From Labia minor (taxonomy: Eukaryota > Arthropoda > Insecta > Dermaptera > Spongiphoridae), in contig OY720346.1 of the NCBI GenBank assembly GCA_963082975.1, forward strand, positions 45,857,296 to 45,921,295: 64,000 bases of DNA. The letters run 5' to 3'. The translations under genes were made by a program, and so were the position numbers. How positions within the stretch are numbered: the stretch's first letter is position 1; each line of letters opens with the position of its first letter. A model generated the notes under the pieces. It made no database searches. It had not been told where the DNA came from and saw nothing but the letters and a program-made list of their open reading frames with translations. Of the stretch, positions 35,220 through 46,311 are shown piece after piece.

Positions 35220-35707
35220 GAAGACACGAAATAGGATAAAATGAATGAGGGTTAGAAAAGGAGTGAAAGGGGAAAGCGTTTTGGGGAGTGCCTGAGAGAA
35301 GAGATAAAGAAAAAAAAAAAGTCAAAATGATATCGTCGGCGCCGAAAAAAGTTGAGAGGAGGTGCGGTCATGAAACGTTCTCTCTGGGTGGATGGAAAAA
35401 AGACGTGATGATGATGACACCAGCAATGACAACGTTGCATTGCACAAAAATCGTTCAATTCTTGTTAGGAAGAAAACATTAGAGAAAAAACAGTTTTACT
35501 TTTTTTTTCTTTTTCTCACCCACACTCATCGAATGACATGAAAATTATTTAGCGCAAAGTCCGATAAAGGCAATGAATCAATGGTTTTTTGTTTGTTTTT
35601 TATTGGATTCATACAACATTCTGTATTTGACCATCATGTCTAATTCCCATTCTACAAATCAAACAATCTCTCTTATTCCACCGACCGATGCTCCTCCAGC
35701 CCTGTTA
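35220..35707 (+). other. Less AT-rich segment with a possible first exon at 35636-35707
   Basis: Composition from 35220 is noticeably more balanced than around it. ATG at 35636 opens 24 codons (MSNSHSTNQTISLIPPTDAP then PALL), ending in phase 0 at TTA/GTATGC, a reasonable donor. It could be the first coding exon of an unknown plus-strand gene with 35220-35635 as promoter/5' UTR. The product is not recognised and no downstream exon was found. Competing 64-68 codon ORFs on both strands at 35252-35482 have basic, low-complexity composition and are not convincing. Confidence 0.22.
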
Positions 35708-36084
35708 GTATGCTTTTCATTTAATTAAAATCAGTGTATTTATCAAATGAAATATTTCAAATTTAATTAAAGAAACTTTATGAAATATATACATAATATA
35801 ACAAGATTTTCTTTTATTATTTTTGCTTAAACTAATTAAAAATATAATATATATGTGTGTATATGTGTTTATTTCATAAACAAATCTATAAGAAGCATTG
35901 TGACTTAAAAATTTTAATTTAGATATAGTTTTAAATTGATGTGCTAGTATAATGTTATTTTAAAAATTGTGAGTGAATCTTAGAAAAAAAAATTGAACTG
36001 AAATTTTTTCTTATATTAAAAATCTTAAATAAATAAATATAAATAAAATAATTTCATTGTCTTTTAAATCAATCGTGTATTTTT
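35708..36084. other. AT-rich spacer
   Basis: Nothing recognised. Confidence 0.4.
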
Positions 36085-36784
36085 ACCGACCGACGATAGT
36101 AAGGAAGGAATTGTTTTCACACCAAATTTCATATGTGGAGATTTTTACATATCTTCACGAATCATGCATTTTCTTAATAGAAAAAAGTATTTTTAGCATG
36201 ATGTTTGTCCGTTCGTCCGTCCGTCTGTCCGTCCGTCCGTATAGATGTGTACAGCTTGAACGGCTCAACGGATTTTGTTGAAATTTGGTATATTTACTTA
36301 ATGCATCAGTAGGATGAATTGATCAACTTTTGGTGCAATTCCGGAAACCGGAAGTGGTAGTATTAGCGATCGACGATAGGAAGTGAAGGGTTCACATGAG
36401 GAGATTTTTTTATATATCACCACGAATCATGCACTTTGTATTGGTTTTATCCTCATGAAAAATCATATTTATTAGTTTTTTCTTGATTTAAAATTATATG
36501 ACGTCATCCAGTCATTCATGACGTCACATTCTGGTCTTACATATATATTACTAGCTGCTCAGAGCTCCTTCGTCGCTCTTCACATCTAGACGGGGGCTCC
36601 GCCCCCTGTACCCCCGAGTGGTACATAGTATTTGGTTGAAAGTAGTAAAAGGTTTTCATCCATTTTGTTTCAAACAATGTATAACATAAAACATTCATTT
36701 CTTATTGTGTGATTATTTAAAATATATTTTAATTTATTTAGTAAATTAATTATATATATTATTATTGAATATGTTATATCTATC

Positions 36785-37632
36785 TACTCGAAAGTTCTTG
36801 GCAGCTACAACCACATTTCTCCAAGTGTCCCCGGTGACCTCATCTTTCTTTGGCCAATAAATGCTGGAAAGAATAATCTGAATCTACTCTCATCTCCCAG
36901 GGTCATAGACCATGCGTGGCTCAACGGTACTCGAAAGTTCTTGGCAGCTTCAACCACATTTCTCCAAGTGTCCTTATCCTGAGCCTCTGTTCCATCTCTC
37001 GTACGTCATTCCCTGATGTACTCATCTTTCTTTGGCCCATAAATGATGGGGAGAATCCTATTCTCAAATACTCTGAATCCACTCTCATCTCCTAGGATCA
37101 TAGACTATGTCTCACACTCATATAATACAACAGACAAAATAATTGTTTTATATATTTTAATTTTCATTCCCTTTTATAATAATTTTGATGAGATAAGCCT
37201 CTTTACTGCATGATAACAGGCGTTTCCCGATTGCAACTTCGATTTAAATTCTTCTCAAATATTATTATCCTTTGTGATTACATTCAATTTTTCTACATAT
37301 TCAAATTCTACATTTTGTATGTTAATACTGCTCCTGTTTGTTTCTAAATATTTTTATTTATCATTATTAAATTTAAACCTCATCTCTTTTCCTACCTCCA
37401 TTAATTTTTCCTCGCTATCTGTAATTGCAATTGCCGAATCTGCTATTATATTTAAGTCGTCTGGGTCACCTAATATTTTACAATTGATTTCCGCATCTTA
37501 CTCTTTCTTTACTACCTTCAAGATAACTTTTAAGATCAAAATTTGAAAAAGTTTATCCGGATCTATTGAGTCATGCGTAGGTTTTACTAAAGTCTACAAA
37601 TAATTAGTGAACAGAGATATTGAATTCGCGGT
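36785..37632 (-). pseudogene. RTE-like RT remnant with duplicated 3' tail
   Basis: Minus-strand pieces correspond to LFVDFSKT, KILGDPDDLNIIADSAIAIT (RT active-site box, normally YADD, degraded to DPDD), NRSSINIQNVEFEYVEK, KTIILSVVLYE, DESRF, FENRILP and AAKNFRV. The last section occurs twice, at about 36785-36905 and 36905-37000. A 90-codon plus-strand ORF (37274-37546) is an antisense shadow. Confidence 0.72.
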
Positions 37633-37637
37633 TTTTT

Positions 37638-38280
37638 ACCGACCGACGATAGTAAGGGAGGTATTGTTTTCACACCAAATTTCACATGTGGAGATTTTTA
37701 CATATCTCCACGAATCATGCATTTTCTAAACAGAAAAAAGTATTTTTAGCATGATGTCTGTCCGTCCGTCCGTCTGTCCGTCCGTCCGTCCGTCCGTATA
37801 GATGTGTACAGCCTGAACGGCTCAACCGATTTTGATGAAATTTGGTATATTTACTTAATGCATCAGTGGGATGAATTGATCAACTTTTGGTGCAATTCCG
37901 GAAACCGGAAGTGGTAGTATTAGCGATCGACGATAGGAAGGAAAGGGTTATTTTCACACCAAAGGAGATTTTTTTATATATCACCACGAATCATGCACTT
38001 TGTATTGGTTTTATCCTCGAGAAAAATCATATTTATTAGTTTTTTCTTGATTTAAAATTATATGACGTCATCCAGCCATTCATGACGACACAGCCTGGTC
38101 TTGCATATATATTATAAATAAAATAAAATTAAAAATGTTTATATTTATTATTTATGTATCCATATCTGTTTTTAATTACATTAATAGATATATTAAAATT
38201 ATTTGAAATTGTTTCTGTAGCTGGAAATTAATTTATTTCAAACAGTCGGTCGGTTCGGACCTGGCCACAGGTCAACTTAT
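37638..38280 (+). mobile_element. Family X element (HINE-like), full length, uninterrupted
   Basis: ACCGACCGACGATAG sits at the 5' edge after a T run and a GTCC/GTCT microsatellite at 37757-37798. Inverted GTCGGTCGGT is at about 38245-38254, then the hairpin GACCTGGCCACAGGTC and the end AACTTAT(T). It is inserted in the T run of the Helitron; the related Helitron at 53.2 kb has an unbroken run there (about 54190-54196, reverse strand). It is the best reference copy of the family. Confidence 0.85.
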
Positions 38281-39106
38281 TTAATATCTGTCATAATGAA
38301 AATATCTTAATTAATGTTGATCGATTTAGCATGAACCCGCAATGATATCGTCTAATATTTCCTCCGCCTATAGTTTATAAGTATTGTATATGTTATAATA
38401 GAGTATAATATTTCTTGATCATTTCATTTCGATATTTTAATTTCATTGCTTGATTTTTATTGAATATTTTTATTTATAATAAAATTTGAGAAAATGCAAA
38501 GTTAGAGACTTGAGACAATTTATAAAAATTAACGGTATAAAAGTATTGATAAAACTAAAGATAAATTAACAATATATACATTCATTAATAGTATTAATTT
38601 AAATTAATGGATTTATTTGATTTTTTATTATTAAGTTCATTTATTAATTTTTTTAGATCATAGTTAAAATAAAAGAAGTATTCAAATATAGAAAGAATAA
38701 ATACAAAATAATTTAAGTTAAATATGATTTAAATATTTTATTATATTAATTAAAATGAGAACTTTTAGAATAAATTATTTAATTGAAATGATATTTGAAT
38801 ATTAGAATTTAAAATAAAAAGTGAAATATTATAATAATTCTTTGATTGGGAATTCTTTTTTGTTTGTTTCTATGACAGCAAAAAAGTAAACAAATTACAT
38901 ACATACATACATACAAACACTCTCCTTTATATATATAGATAAATAAAATAAAATTAAAAATGTTTATATTTATTATTTATGTATCCATATCTGTTTTTTA
39001 TTACATTAATAGATATATTAAAATTATTTGAAATTGTTTCTGTAGCTGGAAATTAATTTACTTCAAACCGTCGGTCGGTTCGGACCTGGCCACAGGTCAA
39101 CTTATT

Positions 39107-40704
39107 AATTTGTTTTTTTTCATTCATCATTAATTTAAATGTAATTAAATCAATTAAATGTAAATAGTTTTGAAATAGAGGGATAGATTGTAGATATCAA
39201 TTAAGAATAATTTTTACATTTACACATTAACTATATAATTAAGACAAACTCCGAGAAGAATTTGGATTTGGGAAATGAAATTTAAGCTAGAATTTGTCTA
39301 GTTAATCTATTTATTTGATATTTTTTTTGAGAAGTATTTCAATCTTGTATGTAAGCATTTTTATCATTTATGTTTATCTAGGAAAACTCCTATTGATGTT
39401 TATATCTTTTCCCGCCATTATACATATATGTACATATATATTCGTTAAGAATTCGGATAATTATTTTTCTAGGAAGACCTCTTAATATATTACCTGGAGT
39501 GTTGGTAATTTTCTTATGGCGTAGAATAAAGTAAGTCGCGCGCGCGCGTGGGTGTACCAAATGTACATGATTCCTTTTCCGTTATTTGTTCTGTGTTCAT
39601 GCACAAAATCAAGATACACTTTCTTGCCATACTGGTCAAAAAGATCTTAAAACTGCAAATTATTATTTATTATTATTATTAAAATAAATAACAGTACTGG
39701 CTTATCGGATGAAGATTGAAAATCAAATGAAGAACAACTAAAACATCATGTTAACGTAGAGGCTGCTAAACTTGTAGACAACAATCAGCTTATCATAAGA
39801 TAGAAGAGGAAAAAACCGTTTGAGTGGGTATAAGTCATATGAATCTGATAGAAGAAACTTTGAGACAGATTTTGGGAATGTATAGATTAAAGAAAAAATT
39901 AATGGTTAGTCTGTAAGATTAGTATTAATGTAGTAAGCATTTGTGCTGTTAATTAAATGGTGGAAAATGGTTAAAGATTGATTTTTTTTTGGTTTATTAA
40001 TTAGCCCATATATCCATACCAACATTGAAATGATAATATTTCTTGAAATTCATTTATCAATGATTATCATTTTAAATATAAATATGTATAACATCAAAAA
40101 TAAATTAAAGAAAAATTACAAAAGTATATTTTTCCTTATTTCTATATTTTTTTTTATATTTCTATATTTTTTTCCTTAATGAAATGAAAATCGAATTTCA
40201 AATTGTTATTTTAAATTTTCAATAATTAAAAAAGAATTAATTACCCTCTAGATTATTTATCAATTTAATTGTTGTTAATAGTTTAATATGAAATGCCGAT
40301 AGGATTTTAAACCTGTCCTGATTGTTTGAATTTGCTGATAACGTGTTTGAATCGATGCTCTTTTGCTCCTCTCGCTCTCTCTCATAGAGGGAATGAGAGA
40401 GAGAGGGAAGGGATTGTTTGGAATTTACAGGAACATTGTTTGAATTAGCGGCGGAAAGCGCATTAAGGCTCTCTCTTGTTTAAGTTGCTTTATTTATTGA
40501 TTACGATTTGTTTGAGTTATTTATTTGCTCTATATAATTAAAGAAAACCTATTTGAAACAAAAAAAAAAAATATATGATATATCTTCTGGATTCTATTTT
40601 ATATTCATACACTTGGATTCCGAGATAAATAACTTTTTGATTACAATTTATTTGTTAGAGACTGGTAGAGTTTGTGATGATGTAGAGGTAGAGGAAGTAT
40701 TTTA
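39107..40704. other. AT-rich stretch with a CG-repeat
   Basis: GTCGCGCGCGCGCGTGGGTG lies near 39537-39555, an unusual alternating CG run in such AT-rich DNA. 39660-39690 has ATT repeats. 39700-39850 has somewhat balanced composition but no lasting frame. A GAGA tract lies near 40390-40410. Confidence 0.4.
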
Positions 40705-41220
40705 CTAGGTTGTTCAATAAGATCGCGGAGCGCCATCTATTAGTCAATATCATCGAAAAAATACAAGATACGGTATTGAAAGACAGTCGATTGATTGGAA
40801 AAGATTTAACAGGGCATTAGACATATCATTGGGCACAGTTAGCAATATTTTGAGGGTTTCAAAAACTATGTGCAAAATGGGTGCCGCAAAAACCATTGCT
40901 AAAATAACTGAATTGAAGTCCGAATTGTTGCAACATCCAGCCTATTCACCAGATTTAGCTCCCTCCGACTTCTGGTTCTTTCCACACCTCAAACAATAAC
41001 TGCGTGGAAAACGATTTTATTCACACGAAGAGATAATAGCTGCCGTGGAGGGATATTTTGCAGAGCTGCCGGAAAACCACTACAGTCAAGGGATCCATAA
41101 ATTATACCGTTGGAATAAGTGTATTGAAGTTGAGGGAAACTACGCTGAAAAATAAAGTCATTTTTACAAATAAATATTGATTTCTTCATTTCCGTTCCGC
41201 GAACTTATTGAACAATCGAG
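40705..41220 (+). mobile_element. mariner element, 516 bp deletion derivative
   Basis: The ends CTAGGTTGTTCAATAAG and CTCGATTGTTCAATAAG (inverted at the right) are next to TA at 40703-40704 and 41221-41222. The plus strand codes ELLQHPAYSPDLAPSDFWFF, PHLKQ, a TAA, then LRGKRFYSHEEIIAAVEGYF, AELPENHYSQGIHKLYRWNK and CIEVEGNYAEK. SPDLAPSDF carries the last catalytic D of D,D34D, and the C-terminus is nearly intact. The front of the transposase is missing. Confidence 0.87.
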
Positions 41221-41669
41221 TATACATTTTAAAATTTCCTTTTAATCAACAAAAATTATATTACTAAAGATAAAAATTTATAGGAAAGTAAGAATATAAT
41301 TAAAGATTTATTACCTAATATTTGAATAGATATATTTTCTGTATATAAATATAAAATGTTTATATATTCTGAACACATAACATTATTTTTAATACATATA
41401 AAAAAATGGATTGAAAGAATGTTTCTTTTGATGTTATACGAGTTATCTTTATTTGTATTAATCCTTTGAGAGGTGACATTTCAAGTTACCTTTACAAAAA
41501 AAAATTGTTCTATGTTCAATCAAGTGTTAAGGATTTAAAAATGAGTGAAATTTGCTTTTTTTAAAATCAAGAAAAATTGATTTTAATAAATTAATTTGAT
41601 ATATTTCTAAAATATGATCCAGGTAAATTAGATTGTTGTTTTTTCATTTGACAGACAGACATCCTTTTT

Positions 41670-42337
41670 ACTATCTCGCCAGAGATAGTATTGCGATCAC
41701 GAAAATTTTCGATGTTGAGATTTTGATGTTTTTATACGTTTTGAAGGTTCCTGAATCATTTTCACTAAGGTTGAGAAAAATGTCTGTGTGTGTGTGTGTA
41801 TGTGTGTGTGTATGTGTGTGTGTATGTGTGTGTGTATGTGTGTATGTGTGTATGTGTGTGTGTATGTATGTAGGCAAGATTACGCAAAAACGGTTTGAGC
41901 TAGAATGATGAAATTTGGTACATGGACATTATTCAAAATTCATAGTTTTCTATCAACTTTTGAGAAATGTAGCTCAACCGGAAGAGGGTCATTACCTACA
42001 ACGTTTTGATTTTTTTTCCTCTAAAGTGACCGTAAAAATAAAGATATATGTTTGATAATTTTTCACATGATTAATAATTGTATAAAACTGCTATATATAG
42101 AATTTCAGCTTGATTGATTCGCTGAAATTACCAGAATTAATTTTTTAACACTGCAAATCTCACGCGCCAACACGTGACGTGGTGCCATCAACAAAAAGCC
42201 AAACATGCGCTGGTTTAATATTTATTATTTATTATTTATAATTTATAATTAATTAAATTTAATTTAAATATAATATATTATGTTATTTAATCCAATTCAA
42301 ATTGCGAGATAGTCGAGTGGAGACACTCCAGCTAATT
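41670..42337 (+). mobile_element. Family Y element (HINE-like), full length
   Basis: It starts ACTATCTCGCCAGAGATAG after TTTTT, and a GT/GTAT microsatellite covers about 41783-41870. The 3' side has GCGAGATAGT (42304-42313), hairpin GAGTG-GAGA-CACTC and CAGCTAATT. It is nearly identical to the copy at 18.1 kb apart from the microsatellite length. ORFs of 91 and 68 codons across the microsatellite are not genes. Confidence 0.85.
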
Positions 42338-42783
42338 TTAGGAAAATATCCTCTCTTTTTTTTTGTTTTTGTTTTATTTTTACTTTTTTAAACATCACCA
42401 TAGGGTTTTTGCAAATGACATCAAAGGGTAAACAAAAACAAAACATACAAAAAAAAAACATCGCTCTCTTCTGAACCTACCATATTGATAATAAATTATT
42501 CACCCCAACATTTTCAGCCATCATTGTCACTTTAACCCAGGGGCAAATAAAGTACGTGAGGAAATATTTATCAACCTATATACTCACCTTGATTTTATAT
42601 ATATATAATTCTACTGAGGGATTAGAAGTTTAGCGGAATGTTGTCAATATATTTTACAATAGATAATTATTTTTGAATTTTGAAAAGAAAAATAACTACA
42701 AAAGGAATTTTTTATTTATTTAAAATATCTTCTAGAAGAAGTGGATCTGTAAGTTCATAAATTATGAAAAAACTAACAAACTA
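42338..42783. other. AT-rich spacer
   Basis: Nothing recognised. Confidence 0.4.
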
Positions 42784-42784
42784 C

Positions 42785-43172
42785 TAGGACAAGTCAATAA
42801 GTCAGTGACTTTTTTCTTAAATGAAAATGAATTGGCAACCGTGCTCCTGTTAGCAAACAACTATCAGCTGATTCTTGTCGAAATTTGAACCAGCTGGGAC
42901 TTTTAGTTTGTGTTTGACATCCATTAATAGCAGACAACCTCATGATTTGAGAAGAAAATGTAAAAAAGTGAATTTCCATGAAAATCCATGAATTGGGATA
43001 CGATTTGCTCTCTCATCCACTCTATTCTCCGGATTTAGCCCCGAGTGACGATTTCTTGTTTCCAAACCTGAAGAAATGACTAGGCGGAAAAAGAATTGAC
43101 TTAAATGGTGAAATTTTTTTTATCCAAAAACGTATTTCATTCAAAAACTCATGAACTTACTGACCTACTCTC
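42785..43172 (+). mobile_element. mariner remnant, about 390 bp
   Basis: The left end CTAGGACAAGTCAATAAGTC and right end (inverted) ACGAGAGTAGGTCAGTAAGT are imperfect inverted repeats. The plus strand near 42993-43080 reads YDLLSHPLYSPDLAPSDDFL, FPNLKK, a stop, LGGKRIDLNGEI, the catalytic C-terminal part of a mariner transposase. The end sequences differ from the 40.7 kb mariner, so it is a different family. Confidence 0.7.
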
Positions 43173-44955
43173 GTAAAATAAGAAATATAGAAAGAGGAAA
43201 TTAATCTATTTTCGCACTGTACAATTTTTCTGAAAGGTTTTAAAATTCAGTTTATTCATGATAGTTAATAAGGACTATTACATCTTAATATAATAATTAA
43301 TTAATAATTAATACAATAAATTGTATATAATATTTATTATGTAGTTTTCATAATAAATTTTTATAACTACTGGATAAAACTACTAGAATTTCAAAATATA
43401 ATAATCTTATATATAATATAATAAGGTTAATATATCTTGTTCTTAATATAAAAGAAAAAAAAATCAAAGAGAAGGATATACAGTTAATTTTATTCAAAAT
43501 ATTAATATCTCTTAATTATAAAATATATAAAAATCTTTATTATTTATAAGAAAAAATGTTTAATAAATAATTATTCTAAAATTTATTGAATATTTTTGAA
43601 ATAATAAAAATATTAAAAAATTTATTATTATACTAAATTCCACCAATAAATCAAAATATTTTTTCTTTGTTTGGGAACCTATGTTTTTTTAATTTTTTAT
43701 AATTCTAAAAAATAACAAAATAATTTCATGTTTTATAAATGCATTTCTTTATTTTACTTGCTTAGTATAGTCGTGTACTGTCAGTAAACATCAGCTAATT
43801 TTACTTTTTATTATAAAAAGAATTTTGCCAAAAATTAATTTCTAATAATAAAATTATGGTTAATTAAAAATTAAAATACAAATTGTCTAATTTTTGAACT
43901 TATATATGTATATATACACCATTATATACAATATGTTTTCAACAATCTAAGTAAATATGTAAAAAGGGTTAGAGATGCTCTTTTTGGGGATTATGTAAAT
44001 AGACGATATAATATAGAGAAGCAAGAATTAAATAGGATTTGTTTTCTCACAAACTTAACTTATGCATTAGCTCATCAGTAAATGCATGTATTAACATGGA
44101 TTATTAAACTCTAGTAAAGGAGCACGGGAAAGAATTCATTTAAATATTAATACTCAATAGGGAAAGGAGTAATTTTCCAAAATATTATTATCATGATTGG
44201 TGTTAAAAACTATTCAATTTATGAATGAAAATAATTTGAAAAATATTAATAATATATTAGATAGGGTAGTTTTTGAATAAATAAATAATATCACTTCTTA
44301 TGAAGAGATGTTTCAGGTGTATCAAAGTCATATGATAATAGCCATACTTGCACAATTTTAATAAAAAAAAAGATCTCTTAAATAAATAAATAAAAATCAA
44401 CTTCTACACAAAATTATCTTTCTTTATAAAAAATACTAAAAAAGTAAACAATCTATAATTAATGGAAATTCCATACGTTCATCAATGACTCAATTTACCT
44501 ATATCAATATTCTTCCTGTTTGCCATTTGGTTAATGGTTAAATTTGCGTCCAATATTCATTTACAAATAAGTGAATGAGTGAGGCAATTGGGAAAGAATT
44601 TGAAATATATAGAAGTGACTTAGGATAAGGATGGTTGTATGAAAGTGGTTGCTATAAAGGAGAACTTTTTAGTTTCTTTCATCCAGAGAGATAGACATAT
44701 TTAATTATTAATTATATATTCACCTTTAATATAAAATATGCCTACATTTTGATAAAATATTGTATTATATATTTATTCTTTATAATATATTTCATATAAA
44801 TATTTTTTTTTTCCAAGATCTAATCTCTTACTAATTTATTTGAGAATTCGTCACATAAAATATTAAATATTATGTGAATCTTCAACATCACGTTCAGAAA
44901 TTCAACGTGTGAAATGAAGTATGCACTTGAATAATGTCATCTTCGAGTATATATA
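43173..44955. other. AT-rich stretch, nothing recognised
   Basis: A/T-dominated, with no persistent frames or identifiable repeats. Confidence 0.45.
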
Positions 44956-44959
44956 TATG

Positions 44960-45200
44960 TATGAAAAATTCCGTGTTATTTTCACGTTTTATTGTGAGAT
45001 ATGAGTCATGACGTTTCGGCGCCAATTTTAGAGCCATTTTCAAAAGAATTTATGTAAGAGTCAATTTTTTCGGGATTGGGTCTTTGTTAGGCTGTGTGAC
45101 CAAGAGTTCATGTTGAGATTTTGGGATGAATGGGTGGGTGATTTTTGAATAACTGTGTTCCCCAAAGCTCCGAAGTAACATTAACACTAACATTGACACT
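44960..45200. repeat. Hairpin-repeat family, copy 3
   Basis: On the reverse strand it reads TGAAAATGGCTCTAAAATTG, GCGCCGAAACGTCATGACTC, as in the arms of the 19.4 kb palindrome but with an altered stem. It continues on the plus strand with GTGTGACCAAGAGTTCATGT and GATGAATGGGTGGGTGATTT, shared with the 9.3 kb copy. Followed by a TA run and a GA run (about 45230-45276). Confidence 0.5.
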
Positions 45201-45231
45201 GATACACGCCTGGTCCAAACGACAGAGAACG

Positions 45232-45272
<41 letters not shown>

Positions 45273-46311
45273 AAGAGTAAGAGAATAGAAAATATACCTA
45301 TATATTTAATTAAAAAAAGTTGTATAACTGTGTTTTGAAAATATTTGATAATATATGTATAATTAAAATTAGTGATTTCGCTCATACAAAAGACTTACCC
45401 CCTGATTTATTACTATTCCATTTATAAATAATATATTAGCTATTCGATCCGTCTAGACAGCAACAGTATCCCTCTGGACCTACTTCTCTTAGTTTTATTT
45501 TTTAACAATAAGTAAAATTTTTCAATTGGCTAAGTGAATAATCGTATTTTTGTCTCTTTTTTTTTATTTTAATTTCCAATTTAATTTTTAATTATTTTTC
45601 TTTTCTTTACTTTTTTCCATTTAAAAAATCAATGTATATGAAAGAAATAATTGAGATTGACAATAAATTCCAACTTTTTATAAACCACAATTCATTTAAT
45701 AACAAATTCAATATTTTTATCAGAGTTATTTGGTTAAAGACATGTCTTTTTTCATCATAAACCAATTAAAAAAAAATAATTATATATTTAATTTCATAAT
45801 GTTTTAAAGAGAATTAAGGGATTATCTTATGTCTCTCTTTATTAAACATTTAATTTAATTTTTCAAATAATATTTTAATAGCCAGTAGATCAGTCAATTG
45901 TAGAGACCATCTCAAAAGTAAAATGTGTTTTTTATCTCACTTGGCAATGAATGTAAATCAAGAGTGAAGTTAAATATTTCCTTCCCTCTCTCTCAGGCAT
46001 TCTTAACTAGCTTATATCTTAATTATAAAAATAGTTGTAATTCTATTTTCTTGATTCATTTAGTTATTCTAATTCCAACAATAATTAAGTTAACATTAAC
46101 ACTCATTTAGAGTTCAGATTGAATGTAACCTTCCATTTAAAATTATATTAACATCCATCCCACTATTAATTAAAATAATTTGACATAACAAAATTTTAAT
46201 TTTATTATCTATATAATTGATTAATTTGATTAATTAATTTTGAATGATTAATTTTAAGGGTGTTTTGAAATAATTTTTTTTAAATAATCTTAAATAACTC
46301 AATCTAGTGAA
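45201..46311. other. AT-rich stretch with TA and GA microsatellites
   Basis: TA and GAGA runs occupy about 45230-45280. A 61-codon ORF near 45925 has no recognisable features. Nothing else. Confidence 0.4.

Larger units (their letters stand above)
36551..38939 (-). mobile_element. Helitron, 2.4 kb, inserted in one X element and containing another
   Basis: The 5' end (minus) TCTATATATATAAAGGAGAG is at 38939 and the 3' end CTAG at 36551, flanked by A and T. The terminal hairpin is a variant, GAGCGACGAAGGAGCTC, whose stem is shortened compared with GAGCGCCGAAGGCGCTC in other copies; the same variant occurs in the copy at 53.2-55.2 kb. The interior has an RTE-like RT remnant (36785-37630) with a partial tandem duplication of its 3' end, and a nested X element (37638-38280). 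No Rep/helicase genes. Confidence 0.9.
36085..39106 (+). mobile_element. Family X element (HINE-like), split by a Helitron
   Basis: The left part 36085-36550 starts ACCGACCGACGATAG after a T run and contains the GTCCGTCCGTCTGTCC microsatellite. The right part 38940-39106 carries the inverted copy GTCGGTCGGT, the hairpin GACCTG-GCCA-CAGGTC and the tail AACTTATT. The two parts join exactly at the Helitron insertion, and the intact X copy at 37638-38280 shows the same uninterrupted sequence. Without the Helitron it is about 633 bp. No coding capacity. Confidence 0.85.

Noticed and set aside
35252-35482. Overlapping ORFs on both strands
   Set aside because: Mirror-image translations of a purine-rich stretch (KKKKVKM / FFFFFIS); no homology recognised.
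37274-37546. 90-codon plus-strand ORF, with a matching one on the minus strand at 54282-54554
   Set aside because: Same sequence in two Helitron copies, antisense to the degraded RT active-site region; conserved only because the DNA is repeated.
41633-41908. ORFs of 91 and 68 codons with CVCVCV / HTHTHT
   Set aside because: Translations of the GT microsatellite in family Y.
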